From contig NZ_JAMXMY010000004.1 in assembly GCF_024055795.1 (NCBI RefSeq), positions 1 through 64,000 of the forward strand: DNA of 64,000 nucleotides, read 5' to 3'. This document shows positions 10,412 through 19,550 of the stretch, piece by piece. The notes under the pieces were generated by a model. That model had not been told where the DNA came from and did no database searches. It saw only the letters and a list, made by a program, of their open reading frames with translations. Every line of letters begins with the position of its first letter. Positions within the stretch are counted from its first letter, which is position 1. The DNA comes from Actinoallomurus purpureus. Lineage in GTDB: Bacteria; Actinomycetota; Actinomycetes; Streptosporangiales; Streptosporangiaceae. Both the position numbers and the translations under genes were made by a program.

Positions 10412-11875
10412 TCAGTTGTAGAAGGTCGCGCTGTGGATGTCCACCGGGTTGGTGGTGTTGCCGGTGGCCACGCCGTACACGGCCACGAATGCCGAGCCGG
10501 TCGAGACCAGGCCGGTGTAGTCACCGAGCATCCGACCGGAACTCGTCAATGGCACCGTCCTCGCGTCGAACGAGCCCTCGATGTGCCGCTCGCGCCACGA
10601 TCCGGACTCCGTGCAGTCGTCCGCGCAGGTCACGGCCCAGAAGTCGGTGGGCAGGGTCGCGGCGGACGTGTTCTTCCGGAAGTCGTAGTACGTGACCGCC
10701 ACGGTGCCGCCCGGGGACACGGCGATCGCCGGTACCGCGGCCGAACCGGTGGGCGTCTTGTCCACGCGAACCGGGCTGGACCAGGTCTGCCCGTCGTCCG
10801 TGGACCGCGCGTACGCGACGTGGAAGGTGCCGTCGGTGTCCTGGCTCTGCCAGACCGCGTTCACCACCTTGCTGCCCGGCTGGGCCGCCAGCAGTGGCTC
10901 CGTGGCGTTGCGCACCGGGTCGCTCGAGTTGTCGGGGTCCGGGATCTTGGTACCCACGGTGAACGGGGCCGCCACGTTGAGCGTCGGCGTCGACCACGTG
11001 TCGCCGCCGTCGGTCGAGCGGACGACCTGGGTGGCGGCGGTGGTGTCGGTCTCCACGTGCATGCCGAGCAACAGCGAACCGTCGGCCATCGGTGTCACCA
11101 CCGTACCGATGGCGCCGCTGTTGGTGGGGAAGTCGTACACCTTCTTGGTGGTCCAGGTCTTCCCGTCGTCGGTCGACTTCGCCATGTAGACCGGCTGTCC
11201 CCAGGTGCCGTCCGACTCGCTGAAGGACCGGTCCCACACCGTGTAGAGCACGCCCGGGTGGTACGGGTCGGCGGTGATCGCCGGACGGTCGTTGAAGAAC
11301 TCCGTGGTGTCGTCCCGCTGCAGGGTCACCGGGGCGTCCCAGTGCTCGCCGCCGTCACTGGACCGCGACACCAGCATCGCCGTGACCTGACCGGTACGCG
11401 ACAGCGAGAACGACGCGGCCACCGCCGCGCCGGACGGCGTGATCGTGATCCAGTGGTCCGTCGTGACGTCGTAGTCCCCGCCGTTGGCCGCGGTACCGCC
11501 GTTGCACCGGGAGAACGCGGGCTGCGTCGCCGACGCATGCCAGGTCGCGCCGCCGTCGTTGGACACGGCGGTGACGGCTCCGTTGCTGCCGTACCGGTTC
11601 CACCGGTCCTGCTGGTACACGGCGACGAGATGCGACGAATTCTTCGGATCCCGCGCCACCATGGGCTGAACCTCGGCATTCGAGTTCAGCACATAACCGT
11701 CGCCCGCGGACAGCCCACAACCCGCCGGCAGCGCACTGGTACCCGATACCGGCACCACACTGGCAGGGTCAGAACCATCCGCGAAGGCGGACTGAGCCGC
11801 AAAGGTGCAGGCGAACACGGTGGCCGCCGCGACCACCACTGATCTGGAACGTCGTTTCAACGGTGCCTTCCTCAT
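10412..11875 (-). CDS. Secreted sialidase-fold (BNR/Asp-box) protein
   Basis: A 487-residue exported protein. The start at 11875 gives a signal peptide with RRSRSVVVAAATVFACTF and cleavage near the AFA. The mature part has at least five Asp boxes (SNDGGATW, SSDGGEHW, STDDGKTW, STDGGDTW, STDDGQTW) spread along a beta-propeller. This fold is shared by exo-alpha-sialidases and other glycosidases. The arginine triad and Tyr/Glu pair of true sialidases cannot be assigned by eye, so the enzymatic role is uncertain. It may form a secreted group with the next gene on the same strand, 219 bases upstream. Confidence 0.8.
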   Translation of the reverse strand: MRKAPLKRRSRSVVVAAATVFACTFAAQSAFADGSDPASVVPVSGTSALPAGCGLSAGDGYVLNSNAEVQPMVARDPKNSSHLVAVYQQDRWNRYGSNGAVTAVSNDGGATWHASATQPAFSRCNGGTAANGGDYDVTTDHWITITPSGAAVAASFSLSRTGQVTAMLVSRSSDGGEHWDAPVTLQRDDTTEFFNDRPAITADPYHPGVLYTVWDRSFSESDGTWGQPVYMAKSTDDGKTWTTKKVYDFPTNSGAIGTVVTPMADGSLLLGMHVETDTTAATQVVRSTDGGDTWSTPTLNVAAPFTVGTKIPDPDNSSDPVRNATEPLLAAQPGSKVVNAVWQSQDTDGTFHVAYARSTDDGQTWSSPVRVDKTPTGSAAVPAIAVSPGGTVAVTYYDFRKNTSAATLPTDFWAVTCADDCTESGSWRERHIEGSFDARTVPLTSSGRMLGDYTGLVSTGSAFVAVYGVATGNTTNPVDIHSATFYN

Positions 11876-12094
11876 CCTCGATGGGGGGGTGTCTCCACAG
11901 GGGACGCTGCCGCCAAGCCGGGCAGCGTGTTCCCAGCAGGCGCCAAACGGCACAGCCGACGCTACAGCTCCAAGATCATTTCCGTCTCCCCCTTAACCTG
12001 ATCTTTCAGACAGTCCTCAGGGAACGGCGGAAGCGGTGCACCGCGTCCCGGCCGGCCTGCCACCGGGACGCGGGTACGGACGACCGGAGGCGGG

Positions 12095-13582
12095 TCAGGA
12101 GACGTTCAGCGCGGTGTCGTCGAGGACGAACGAAGTCTGCAGCTGCGATCCCTCGGTTCCAGTGAACTTCAATGTGACGGCCTGGCCCGCGTAGGCGGCG
12201 AGGTTGTAGCTGTGCTGCTGGTAGCCGGTGGCGGCGTTGAGATTGGAGAAGGTCGCCAGGGTCGACAGCACGGTGCCCGAACTGTTGAGCACCTGGACCT
12301 TCAGGGTGTCGTAGGCGGTCGAGGTGGACGTCTCGGCTGTGTCGATGTGCAGCCAGAAACTGAGTGAGGCGGTCGAGCAGGCCGCCGGGACGGTCACGGT
12401 TTGGGAGAGCGTGTCGGTGTTGGCCGTTCCGTAGCCGTTGAGCCAGGCGTCGTAGGCGCCGGTACGGGGCGGCTCGCTGGAGGAGGTGTTGATGACGCCC
12501 GAGGTGGCCGTCCAGCCGGCGCCGGAGCCGGACTCGAAACCGGGGTTGGTGACCAGTTGCGCCGGGGTGCACGAGGAGGTCGGCGGCGGGGTCGGCGTGG
12601 TGGTGCCGGCGCCGGCGAGCCACTCAGTTGCGTTCAGGCCGAGTTGCGCGTCGGTCGCCTTGGCGTCGTTCCAACCGTTGTACAGGGTGTTGCCGGACTG
12701 GCCGGTGCCATCGTCGATGTCGGAGCTGTCACCCCAGAAGGCGACCCGGCCGTTGCCGAAGGTGCTGGTGGCGAAGAAGGCCCCGGTGGTCCCGCCCGGC
12801 GTCGCGGTGGTCAAGTAGAGCAGGCCTTTGACGCCTGCGTTGTCGGCCGGGTGCAGGGTCACGGTGGTGCCGTTGTAGAGGGCGCCCGCGGTCACGGTTC
12901 CGTACGGACCGTGCAGGACCGGGTCGGTGCTGTCAGTGATGGCGGTCGGGTAGCCGCTGGCGATGTTGAGCAGATCGACGCTGAATCCGAACGGGTCGGT
13001 ACTGTCGACCGTGTTGTTGGTCATCAGATCGTTAATGATCTTCGGCGAGTCGGCGCCGTCGTTGTTGCGGTCGCTGCCGGTGTGGTCGGAGACCAGGAAT
13101 AGCCCGCCGCCGTTCTTGACGAACGTCATCACCGCTGTCTTCTCGGCCGTACTGAGCAGGACGTTGGGCTCGGGCAGCACGAACTCGTCGAAGTTCGACA
13201 AGTCCTGGGGGTTGGAGGAATCGCCATAGGTGATGGTCTTGCCTGGGGCGAGGGTGTCGAGGGTGTAGTTGCCGGTCTTCTGCAAGGCCACACCCCAGGC
13301 CGAGATGGCGCCGGTCCAGTCCGTCTCCACTGTCGGCGAGGCGTTCTGCGTCGTCGGGTCGGGAATGCTCGTGCTGATGATCCAATCGGCGTTGCCCGCG
13401 GTCTCGGCCTTGCTGTCGTCGAACAGCACACGATGCTTGGTCACCGCCGCCGCCGGGTGAGAGTTCGCGACAACCACAAGCGTGACGGCAGCGAAGGTGA
13501 AGGCGGCAATAACGAGCGCGGTGATCGCACCCAGCAGACGTGCCCTGGTCGTGCGAAACGGGATGGCTGGGGGCTCGAACAT
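12095..13582 (-). CDS. Secreted protein with ThuA/GATase-like domain and C-terminal carbohydrate-binding-like domain
   Basis: A 495-residue protein with a membrane signal near residues 14-38. Residues about 50-320 form a flavodoxin/ThuA-like fold: RVLFDDSK at the first strand, [15 protein letters not shown] at the nucleophile-elbow position, and [19 protein letters not shown] threonine/proline linker ([11 protein letters not shown]) follows. The last 140 residues begin [10 protein letters not shown] and are a jelly-roll module found behind many secreted actinomycete hydrolases. Activity is unknown. Confidence 0.7.
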   Translation of the reverse strand: MFEPPAIPFRTTRARLLGAITALVIAAFTFAAVTLVVVANSHPAAAVTKHRVLFDDSKAETAGNADWIISTSIPDPTTQNASPTVETDWTGAISAWGVALQKTGNYTLDTLAPGKTITYGDSSNPQDLSNFDEFVLPEPNVLLSTAEKTAVMTFVKNGGGLFLVSDHTGSDRNNDGADSPKIINDLMTNNTVDSTDPFGFSVDLLNIASGYPTAITDSTDPVLHGPYGTVTAGALYNGTTVTLHPADNAGVKGLLYLTTATPGGTTGAFFATSTFGNGRVAFWGDSSDIDDGTGQSGNTLYNGWNDAKATDAQLGLNATEWLAGAGTTTPTPPPTSSCTPAQLVTNPGFESGSGAGWTATSGVINTSSSEPPRTGAYDAWLNGYGTANTDTLSQTVTVPAACSTASLSFWLHIDTAETSTSTAYDTLKVQVLNSSGTVLSTLATFSNLNAATGYQQHSYNLAAYAGQAVTLKFTGTEGSQLQTSFVLDDTALNVS

Positions 13583-13746
13583 TCGACACGCCTCTCGGGC
13601 GAAGATGAGATGTTCTGAGTGTCAGTTCAACGGCGCTGCGCGGTCCACGTACGCGATGACAACCGTCGATGTCGAGATCTGTTCGATATTAGGGTTGACG
13701 ACGCGCTCAGACGCGGAACTCGCCGGCTGGTCGGCCCCATCGCGAG

Positions 13747-14622
13747 TCAGGTACCCGCGCTGCGACGGGCGGACCAAGCCTCGTGGGCGCTGCGGACGCG
13801 AGCCCACAACACCTCACGGTCGGCGGCGCCCAGATCGGTCAAGTCCAGCCCGAACACCTCCGCCAGCGCCTCGTACCACTCGCTCCTGGTCTCCAGGACA
13901 CGCCGCCGGTCCGGGCCGGGACCGATCCGCCGCAGCACGCACCCAGTGAGTGCATCGACTCCGTCGGCGTCGCGCCGCATCACCGTGGACGTCCGCACGT
14001 ACCCCGACTCCGGGGACGTCGACAGGTGCACATGCCGGTCGAGGAAGTCGGTCACCACCGCGGGCCGCATCCCGAAGTCCATGCCGGCGAACGTTCCACG
14101 CGGATCGTGCTCCAGCCGCCATCCACCAGGTTCGACCTGCGAGCGCCCGACCCGGAACCGGAACGGCCCCTGGACATACTCCCCCACACGCAGCGGCAGC
14201 GGCTCGTGCAGCCCGTCGCCCAGCCCCGCGTCCACCAGCCAGACTCCCTCCGGGCATTCCCCGGACGGCAGGCCGCGCACGGTCAGCGCCAGATGGTTGG
14301 CGAGCGCCGGACCCGGAGGAGGCACGACATCATGCTCCTGCACTCCTGCCCGGTGCCAGGTCACGTCATATCCCAGGGCGCGCAGCAGGAGGGAGAACGC
14401 GCCGTTGAGGTGGTAGCAATAACCGCCGCGTCCGGCCACGATCCGCGCGGCGGAGTCGTGAGGATCGATGGAGGTCAGCCGGCCGAGGTGGGCGTCGAGG
14501 GCCTCGTAGGCGATGCGTTCGACCTGCGCGGCGTGAAGGGTGCGCAGGCCCGCGACGCTGGGCGGTCCCAGGTCGGAAACGCCGAGGCGTCGAAGATAGG
14601 CGGCCGTGTCGAACGCGGGCAT
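13747..14622 (-). CDS. nat: Arylamine N-acetyltransferase
   Basis: A 291-residue cytoplasmic enzyme that moves acetyl from acetyl-CoA to arylamines or related acyl acceptors. The catalytic triad is visible: Cys69 in RGGYCYHLNG, His110 in ANHLALTV and Asp131 in LVDAGLGDG. The position of Cys69 supports the ATG at 14622. The residue two after the cysteine is histidine, where most family members have glutamate (RGGxCxExN), an actinomycete variation. In actinomycetes such genes sometimes close ansamycin rings, but no such cluster is present here. Confidence 0.9.
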   Translation of the reverse strand: MPAFDTAAYLRRLGVSDLGPPSVAGLRTLHAAQVERIAYEALDAHLGRLTSIDPHDSAARIVAGRGGYCYHLNGAFSLLLRALGYDVTWHRAGVQEHDVVPPPGPALANHLALTVRGLPSGECPEGVWLVDAGLGDGLHEPLPLRVGEYVQGPFRFRVGRSQVEPGGWRLEHDPRGTFAGMDFGMRPAVVTDFLDRHVHLSTSPESGYVRTSTVMRRDADGVDALTGCVLRRIGPGPDRRRVLETRSEWYEALAEVFGLDLTDLGAADREVLWARVRSAHEAWSARRSAGT

Positions 14623-14806
14623 CTGCCACCTCCGGCACGCATCGTAAACCGCCACGGAAGCAGTACGCCAAGCAGTGATAGCTCGCGCTGCGGCCCTGAC
14701 GCACGCCCCAGCACGGCGCCCGGCCCCGGTTGCTCACCGCCGCCGACCTAACGCTGATCGACGCCCCGGAATCCCAGGCTGGTGCGGTTGGCGCCGGATG
14801 GGCGGG

Positions 14807-15529
14807 TCACCCGAGCTTGAGCAGTAGCTCGGCGAGCTGGGCCGACATGGTGATCATGCAGTCGTGGCCGGTCGGCAACTCCCACACCTGTGCCGGGGAA
14901 CCGTTGGGCTGTATCGCGGGGACAGACCTCCGTTCATAGCCTTCCGGCACGCCGGCGACGCAGTGGATGTGCGTCCGTGGGATCACGTTCAAAGCCGGGT
15001 TGTCCAGTCGGACCGGCTGCTGGAGGCAACGCACCGACTGATCCGACAGCATCGTGCGCAGCCAGGCGACGTCCACCGGGTCGGTAACCCCGAACAGACC
15101 CGAGGACGGCGGCAGCTCGGGAGGCGGAACCCGCCAGCCACCATCGGACTTCGCGGCGAGGTCGATCATGACCTGGGTCAGGGGCATGACGTCGGCCGCG
15201 CTCTCACCGTCCTCCGGGACCATCGCGTCGAGGTAGACCAGATGTGCGATCCGATCCGGGACCTGGTTGGCCACAGACGAGATGACCAGCCCGGCGTAGC
15301 TGTGTCCCACGAGTACCACCTCGGTGAGGTCTTCCTCGGTGATCAGCGTGACGATGTCGCCGACGTGCGTGTCAAGCCCTACCTCGGGGCTGAGCAGATG
15401 TGCCTTGTCTCCGTGGCCGGTCAGCGACGGGGCGAGCACCCGATGTCCGGCCGACGTCAGGAACGAGACCACTCGCTCCCAGCACTGTCCGCTATGCCAG
15501 GCGCCGTGTACCAGGAGATACGTTGACAT
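14807..15529 (-). CDS. Alpha/beta hydrolase, esterase/hydroxynitrile lyase-like
   Basis: A 240-residue enzyme of the plant-esterase/HNL-like branch: LLVHGAWHSGQCW at the oxyanion hole, nucleophile elbow VGHSYAG with Ser77, and the catalytic histidine at 222 in TGHDCM. Members cleave small esters, and the substrate is unknown. It is divergent from an XRE-family regulator about 290 bases away, which may control it (inference). The intervening bases hold no clear gene. Confidence 0.85.
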   Translation of the reverse strand: MSTYLLVHGAWHSGQCWERVVSFLTSAGHRVLAPSLTGHGDKAHLLSPEVGLDTHVGDIVTLITEEDLTEVVLVGHSYAGLVISSVANQVPDRIAHLVYLDAMVPEDGESAADVMPLTQVMIDLAAKSDGGWRVPPPELPPSSGLFGVTDPVDVAWLRTMLSDQSVRCLQQPVRLDNPALNVIPRTHIHCVAGVPEGYERRSVPAIQPNGSPAQVWELPTGHDCMITMSAQLAELLLKLG

Positions 15530-15820
15530 GTCTCGCTCCTTGCTGTGCTTGTCCGCGTTGGGGGCGGAAGGATGGGGGTCACCAGCCGAGTTCGCCGGCG
15601 TCCTCCTGGAAGCCGTCGGTGCCGGTGACGGCCATGGCGACGACGGCCTCGCGGTCTCCCCGACGGGTGGGCCACCGTCGATACCGGCGGTGAGGTCGGT
15701 GTCGGCTCGGTGAACCGCTGATCAGGCTGCCGCCCAGGCTTTGACCGAGCCAGGCCCCCCCGCGTTCCTGGGGGTGACAGGACCAGGCACGCGCGCGACC
15801 GTCCGAATTACCGTGGAGAC

Positions 15821-16708
15821 ATGACCGAGGAACCGAACCCGCTGGGCGATTACATTCGCGCCCGCCGTGAGCGCGTCACCCCCGAGCAGGTCGGCGTCCC
15901 CGTCTCGGGAGTGCGGCGCGTGCCGGGGCTGCGCCGGGAGGAGGTCGCAATGCTCGCCGGCATCAGCGTCGATTACTACCTCCGCCTGGAACAGGGCCGC
16001 GATCGCAACCCCTCCGTGCAGGTCCTCGAGTCCCTCGCCCGCGTGCTGCAACTCGACGACGATGCGACGGCCTACCTGCTACGCCTCGGCGCAGACAAAC
16101 CCCGAAGGCACCGGCGCCGGCCCCGGAAGGAGACTGTCCCTCCGGGCATCGCCAAGCTGGTGGCCACGCTCCCGCTACCCGCACACGTCGAGAGCCGCTA
16201 CCTCGACGTCCTCGCCGCCAACGCCTTGGCGACGGCACTGTCACCGCGTCTCGCGGCGGGAGCCAACCGCCTGCGGGACGTGTTCCTCGACCCTGCCGAG
16301 CAGGCTCTCTACCCGGACTGGGAGAACGCCACCGTGGTCATGGTCGCCGGCTTCCGCGACTCCGTCGGCACCGACACGGACGACCCCCGATTCATCGAAC
16401 TCGTCGGCGAACTCTCCCTTGCCAGCCCTCGCTTCAGCCGGCTCTGGGCCCGCCACGACGTACGAGCATGCGAAGGCGCCCCTTTGCACATCGACCACCC
16501 CCAGGTCGGCGGTCTCCGGCTGAACCGGGAGAGGCTGGGCTTCGCCGGTGCCGCAGGCCAGAAGCTCGTCGTCTACCACCCCGACCCCGGCACTGACAGC
16601 GCCGAAAAACTGGCACTCCTCGCCTCCGTCATGCAGACACCGGCTGCGCCCCGAGACGCCACCGCCGGCGAACAGGATTCACGTTCGCCCGGCGCGCCGA
16701 GAAGATGA
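15821..16708 (+). CDS. XRE-family regulator with MmyB-like ligand domain
   Basis: A 295-residue regulator. The N-terminal helix-turn-helix (about 8-85) has GLRREEVAMLAGISVDYY and LEQGRDRNPS, a hallmark of the MmyB-like group. The C-terminal part (about 105-275) is the PAS-like MmyB domain, with LAANALATALSP and a late HPDPGTDSAEKLALL. Members often sit next to an oxidoreductase or hydrolase gene that they control. Here the divergent neighbour is an alpha/beta hydrolase. Confidence 0.88.
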   Translation: MTEEPNPLGDYIRARRERVTPEQVGVPVSGVRRVPGLRREEVAMLAGISVDYYLRLEQGRDRNPSVQVLESLARVLQLDDDATAYLLRLGADKPRRHRRRPRKETVPPGIAKLVATLPLPAHVESRYLDVLAANALATALSPRLAAGANRLRDVFLDPAEQALYPDWENATVVMVAGFRDSVGTDTDDPRFIELVGELSLASPRFSRLWARHDVRACEGAPLHIDHPQVGGLRLNRERLGFAGAAGQKLVVYHPDPGTDSAEKLALLASVMQTPAAPRDATAGEQDSRSPGAPRR

Positions 16709-16846
16709 CGCCGGCCGAAAGCTCGGCGACTACCTGAGCGGCACATACCCGCACACCGACTGAACCCGAGCGAACTGCAACGGGAATTGCCACCAAGACG
16801 AGTCAGGGCGAGGCTGCCCGATATGCTGCCGTAGCGCGGAGGTTGG

Positions 16847-17152
16847 ATGCAATTCTTGCTCGTGGCCTATGACGGCACAGATGATCAGGCGATCGAACGG
16901 CGTCTGCGGGCGCGCGCCAAGCACGTCGCACTCGGTGATGAGATGGTGGCGTCGGGGCAGATGCTGTACGGCACGGCAATTCTCGATGATCATGGCAAGA
17001 TGATCGGTTCCATGGTGGTCCTGGATTTCCCGGCGCGAGAGGATCTGGACGCATGGCTCGCAGTCGAGCCTTACATGGTCGGCGATGTCTGGAAGAAGGT
17101 CGAAGTGCGGCCATGCCGGGTCGGCCCATCGTTCACCGGCCTCCACCACTGA
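16847..17152 (+). CDS. YCII-related protein
   Basis: A 101-residue protein with the YciI fold: MQFLLVAYDGTD, HVALGDEM, the MLYGTAILDD strand, GSMVVLDFPAREDLDAWL and the VRPC end. The conserved histidine at 26 and aspartate at 30 are the likely active residues of the family. Some members remove chloride from chloro-aromatic compounds or act as small accessory enzymes; the role here is unknown. A ggaggttgg stretch just upstream could serve the ATG. Confidence 0.85.
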   Translation: MQFLLVAYDGTDDQAIERRLRARAKHVALGDEMVASGQMLYGTAILDDHGKMIGSMVVLDFPAREDLDAWLAVEPYMVGDVWKKVEVRPCRVGPSFTGLHH

Positions 17153-17202
17153 TAGCCCTTTCTGAACTGATCTCGGCCGGTGGCTCGTGACCGTACGCTC
17201 GC

Positions 17203-17781
17203 CTAGCCCTTTATGGTGACGCGGAGCACGATGATGACCGTTATGAGCAGACCTACGATGAGTCCGGCCACTTGGGGCGTCAGCTGGTTCCGCAACCGCT
17301 TCGGCGGCTGGAACCGTGCGGCCGGGTCCGTGCTCAACTCCCACCAGTTGACTACCCGCTGGAAATCCATGTGGAAATCGGGGTCGGGGTACCGGGTGCT
17401 GTGCTGGAGCGCAGGCAGTGAGCGACGCCGCCCGTCCGCGAGGGTGATACGAGCCGCGATCACCGTCCCATATTCGCTCTTGGTCTCGCGTACGTCGATC
17501 CACCGGATCTCCTGCCAGGGGTAGATACGACCACGCCCGATACCCCAGCAGATGGTTATTCCGGCCGCCCCGACCGTGGTCCGGCTCCGGAGCGCCATGG
17601 AGATGCCGAGACCGACGAGCGCGGCCGTCCCGCCCAGCAGCCAGCAGGAGCCCACGACGCCGAGTTGAAAAAAGGCAAAGGCTCCTTCGACGACCAACCC
17701 GACGCCCAGCGCCGCAAAATGCGGCCAGGATGGGTGATACCGATCTTTCCCTCGGAAGCTCAGCTCGTTCACGGAGCGCAC
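17203..17781 (-). CDS. Membrane protein with PH-like domain
   Basis: A 192-residue protein starting at the GTG at 17781 (GGAG seven bases upstream). Two spans lie near 25-45 and 47-65. A beta-rich cytoplasmic segment follows, with GIGRGRIYPWQEIRWIDV typical of bacterial PH-like domains, and a last span lies near 167-187. Function is unknown. It is convergent with the YCII gene. Confidence 0.7.
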   Translation of the reverse strand: MRSVNELSFRGKDRYHPSWPHFAALGVGLVVEGAFAFFQLGVVGSCWLLGGTAALVGLGISMALRSRTTVGAAGITICWGIGRGRIYPWQEIRWIDVRETKSEYGTVIAARITLADGRRRSLPALQHSTRYPDPDFHMDFQRVVNWWELSTDPAARFQPPKRLRNQLTPQVAGLIVGLLITVIIVLRVTIKG

Positions 17782-18061
17782 GCTACATCTCCGGCCCTCG
17801 AACGGATGAGCCGCCCCTGGCTGGCCGTCATCCGGCTTCGCGCCTGCTCACAGACGCAGGTCAGGTAATTCGAGGACAAGCCGACCCGGACCGCAGGGCC
17901 GGCCACGGCCCGAGGCCCGGAAGCGGCGCGGCGTGCGCCACGAGGCGCTGTTTGACCATGCGGAGGTGGAATGCCTTCGCCGATGGCCTGTCGCAAGCTG
18001 ATCAACGCCTACAACGATCCCACGGAGAGGAAGCCTCCTGACCTAACCGCCGCCGTACGCG

Positions 18062-18346
18062 CGGCTGCACGACCTTCGGCACATCCACGCGACGACGCTC
18101 CTCCTGGCCGGCGTCCCCGTACACGTCGTCGCGGCCCGGCTCGGCCATGCCGATCCGGCGATCACGCTTCGGGTCTACGCGCACGTGGTCCGCTCGGCCG
18201 AGACGGCTGCGGCCGATGTGTTCGCCAAGGCCATCAAAGTCACTCACTCGGTCACTCATCGGAGCCCGTCTGAGCACGTACGTGTGTGTGGCGCCGACGC
18301 GTGGGCGGCGGCCTCCGGTCAGGAGCAGGGACGTCTGACATTCTGA
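18062..18346 (+). pseudogene. C-terminal remnant of a tyrosine integrase
   Basis: The frame encodes RLHDLRHIHATTLLLAGV, VVAARLGHADPAITLRVY and AHV: the box II H-x-x-R, the GH and the catalytic tyrosine of phage-type integrases. The N-terminal domains and the first catalytic arginine are missing, and the frame has no start codon near its left end. It points toward the tRNA-Thr repeat at 18848, as actinomycete integrases usually do, so it may be what is left of the enzyme of an element that used that site. Confidence 0.75.
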
Positions 18347-18453
18347 GATAGGTACATGTCGCGCGGCTGTTTGCTTCGACTGTCTTGGTTAGGCCTGTGA
18401 AGAGGCAGGTCCGTCCCGCCCCGTGCGGGGCCCAGCGAAGACAGGGAGAAAAA

Positions 18454-18627
18454 ATGCCCGAGGAGGAGCTCCCGTTCGTGGTGCAGGCCGCCATCAGGGA
18501 GGCCAACGCCACAGGCAGAGACGTCACCGTGAGGCTCTTCGGCGCTCGCAGGGAATTCGAGGTGTGGCCCGGTGACACCGAGGAGAGCATGACCGAACTT
18601 CTGCCCCAGCTGAAGCTCCGTCCGTAA
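18454..18627 (+). CDS. Small acidic protein, unknown function
   Basis: A 57-residue product starting at an ATG five bases after GGGAG. It has an alternating pattern (DVTVRLFGARREFEVW) that suggests a small beta-hairpin followed by the acidic helix GDTEESMTELLPQL. I do not recognise a family. It has its own strong ribosome site and is followed by a strong hairpin, both signs of a real gene. It lies between the integrase remnant and the tRNA-Thr repeat. Confidence 0.55.
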   Translation: MPEEELPFVVQAAIREANATGRDVTVRLFGARREFEVWPGDTEESMTELLPQLKLRP

Positions 18628-18667
18628 TTTCCAACTGTCGCCGCCACCACGGTGTCGGTGACTGAAA

Positions 18668-18710
18668 AATCCCCGTTCGGGTGGCCTTAGAGGCCATCCG
18701 GACGGGGATT
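18668..18710 (+). terminator. Long hairpin terminator
   Basis: A 19-base stem beginning AATCCCCGTTCGGGTGGCC with only two G-T pairs and a five-base loop, 40 bases after the small gene's stop. It is symmetrical and may work in both directions. Confidence 0.7.
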
Positions 18711-18813
18711 CTCTGATCGTCCGTCGGAGTGAAGCCCCCCGGCCGCCGGTGCTGAGGCGATGGACGACACCTTCTCAACGCTCGACGCGGAGCCGTAGTC
18801 ACCCAGTCATTCA

Positions 18814-18847
18814 AGAAGCCCCCGGCCGTGACCGGGCGGGGGCTTCT
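18814..18847 (-). terminator. Hairpin beside the left tRNA-Thr repeat
   Basis: AGAAGCCCCC pairs with GGGGGCTTCT. It abuts the left copy of the tRNA 3' end and differs in sequence from the hairpin beside the right copy. It is probably the original terminator of tRNA-Thr before the insertion (inference). Confidence 0.6.
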
Positions 18848-18900
18848 GACCTGGGAGCCGCCTATCGGAATCGAACCGATGACCTATTCATTACGAGTGA
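18848..18900. repeat. Left 53-bp direct repeat, partial tRNA-Thr (attachment site)
   Basis: Identical over 53 bases to 21077-21129. It contains the last 45 bases of tRNA-Thr(CGT), from the anticodon stem to the 3' end, plus eight downstream bases. Identity stops abruptly on the tRNA side. This is what remains after site-specific integration into a tRNA 3' end. Confidence 0.85.
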
Positions 18901-19550
18901 GGCTACGCATGTCCATAGCGGTCCAGATCTAACCGCTGACCTGGCTGCTCATGGCTGAGCCGTCCACCGCTGTCCAGGGTCGTCCGGGGGCGTTGTTAGC
19001 AAAGGCGTTAGCAGTCTTGGTGTGCTCGGCGCTGTCTGAGTCGACGTACGTGGCGCTTGAGCGATCGCCCCCAACCCGAACGGCGGCAGCCACCCGCGGC
19101 GATCGTCTTGCGCGCCAGCCATCACCTGACCACCTCGATAAGCCGACGGATTTACAGACCCACCGCGCAACTCGACTGACCTGCAGGTTTGTCGCAGCGG
19201 CTCTTGATTTCGATCCGTATTCGGCCCCTCCGGCGTCGCCGACCGAGACGCGGACCGCTTAGGTGCCCATGTCCTAAGCGATCTGTCACTACGACGCACC
19301 CGCCTGCGGCCGGTTCGGTCGGCCGCGCGAAGGGTCGGTCTTGGCTGTGGGCGACGTCGGCCCGTGGGATGAACGCGTGGAGACCGCACTGCGGCTTGAC
19401 CGCGCCGGGACCGCACGCGGTACGGATCTGGTGCCTGCCGGGTCGCCCAGACTGGGCACCGCTACGATAACAACGCCCCCTCACCGGGGGGTGGAGTCCG
19501 ATAACCGGGTTCCCCCGAAGCCTGGGGGCAGTTCAACAGGACGGAACAGG
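18901..19550. other. 650 bases without a recognisable gene
   Basis: Left part of the tRNA-Thr insertion. No frame has a ribosome site and a protein-like composition. Two short GC hairpins (around 19476-19492 and 19512-19528) precede hemE and could affect its transcript. Confidence 0.5.

Noticed and set aside
18949-19416. Minus-strand frame ending near the left tRNA repeat as an integrase tail
   Set aside because: It lacks the HxxR, GH and Tyr motifs; only its position is suggestive.
19341-19550. Longer hemE starting at 19341
   Set aside because: The extra 70 residues do not resemble the family and cross two GC hairpins.
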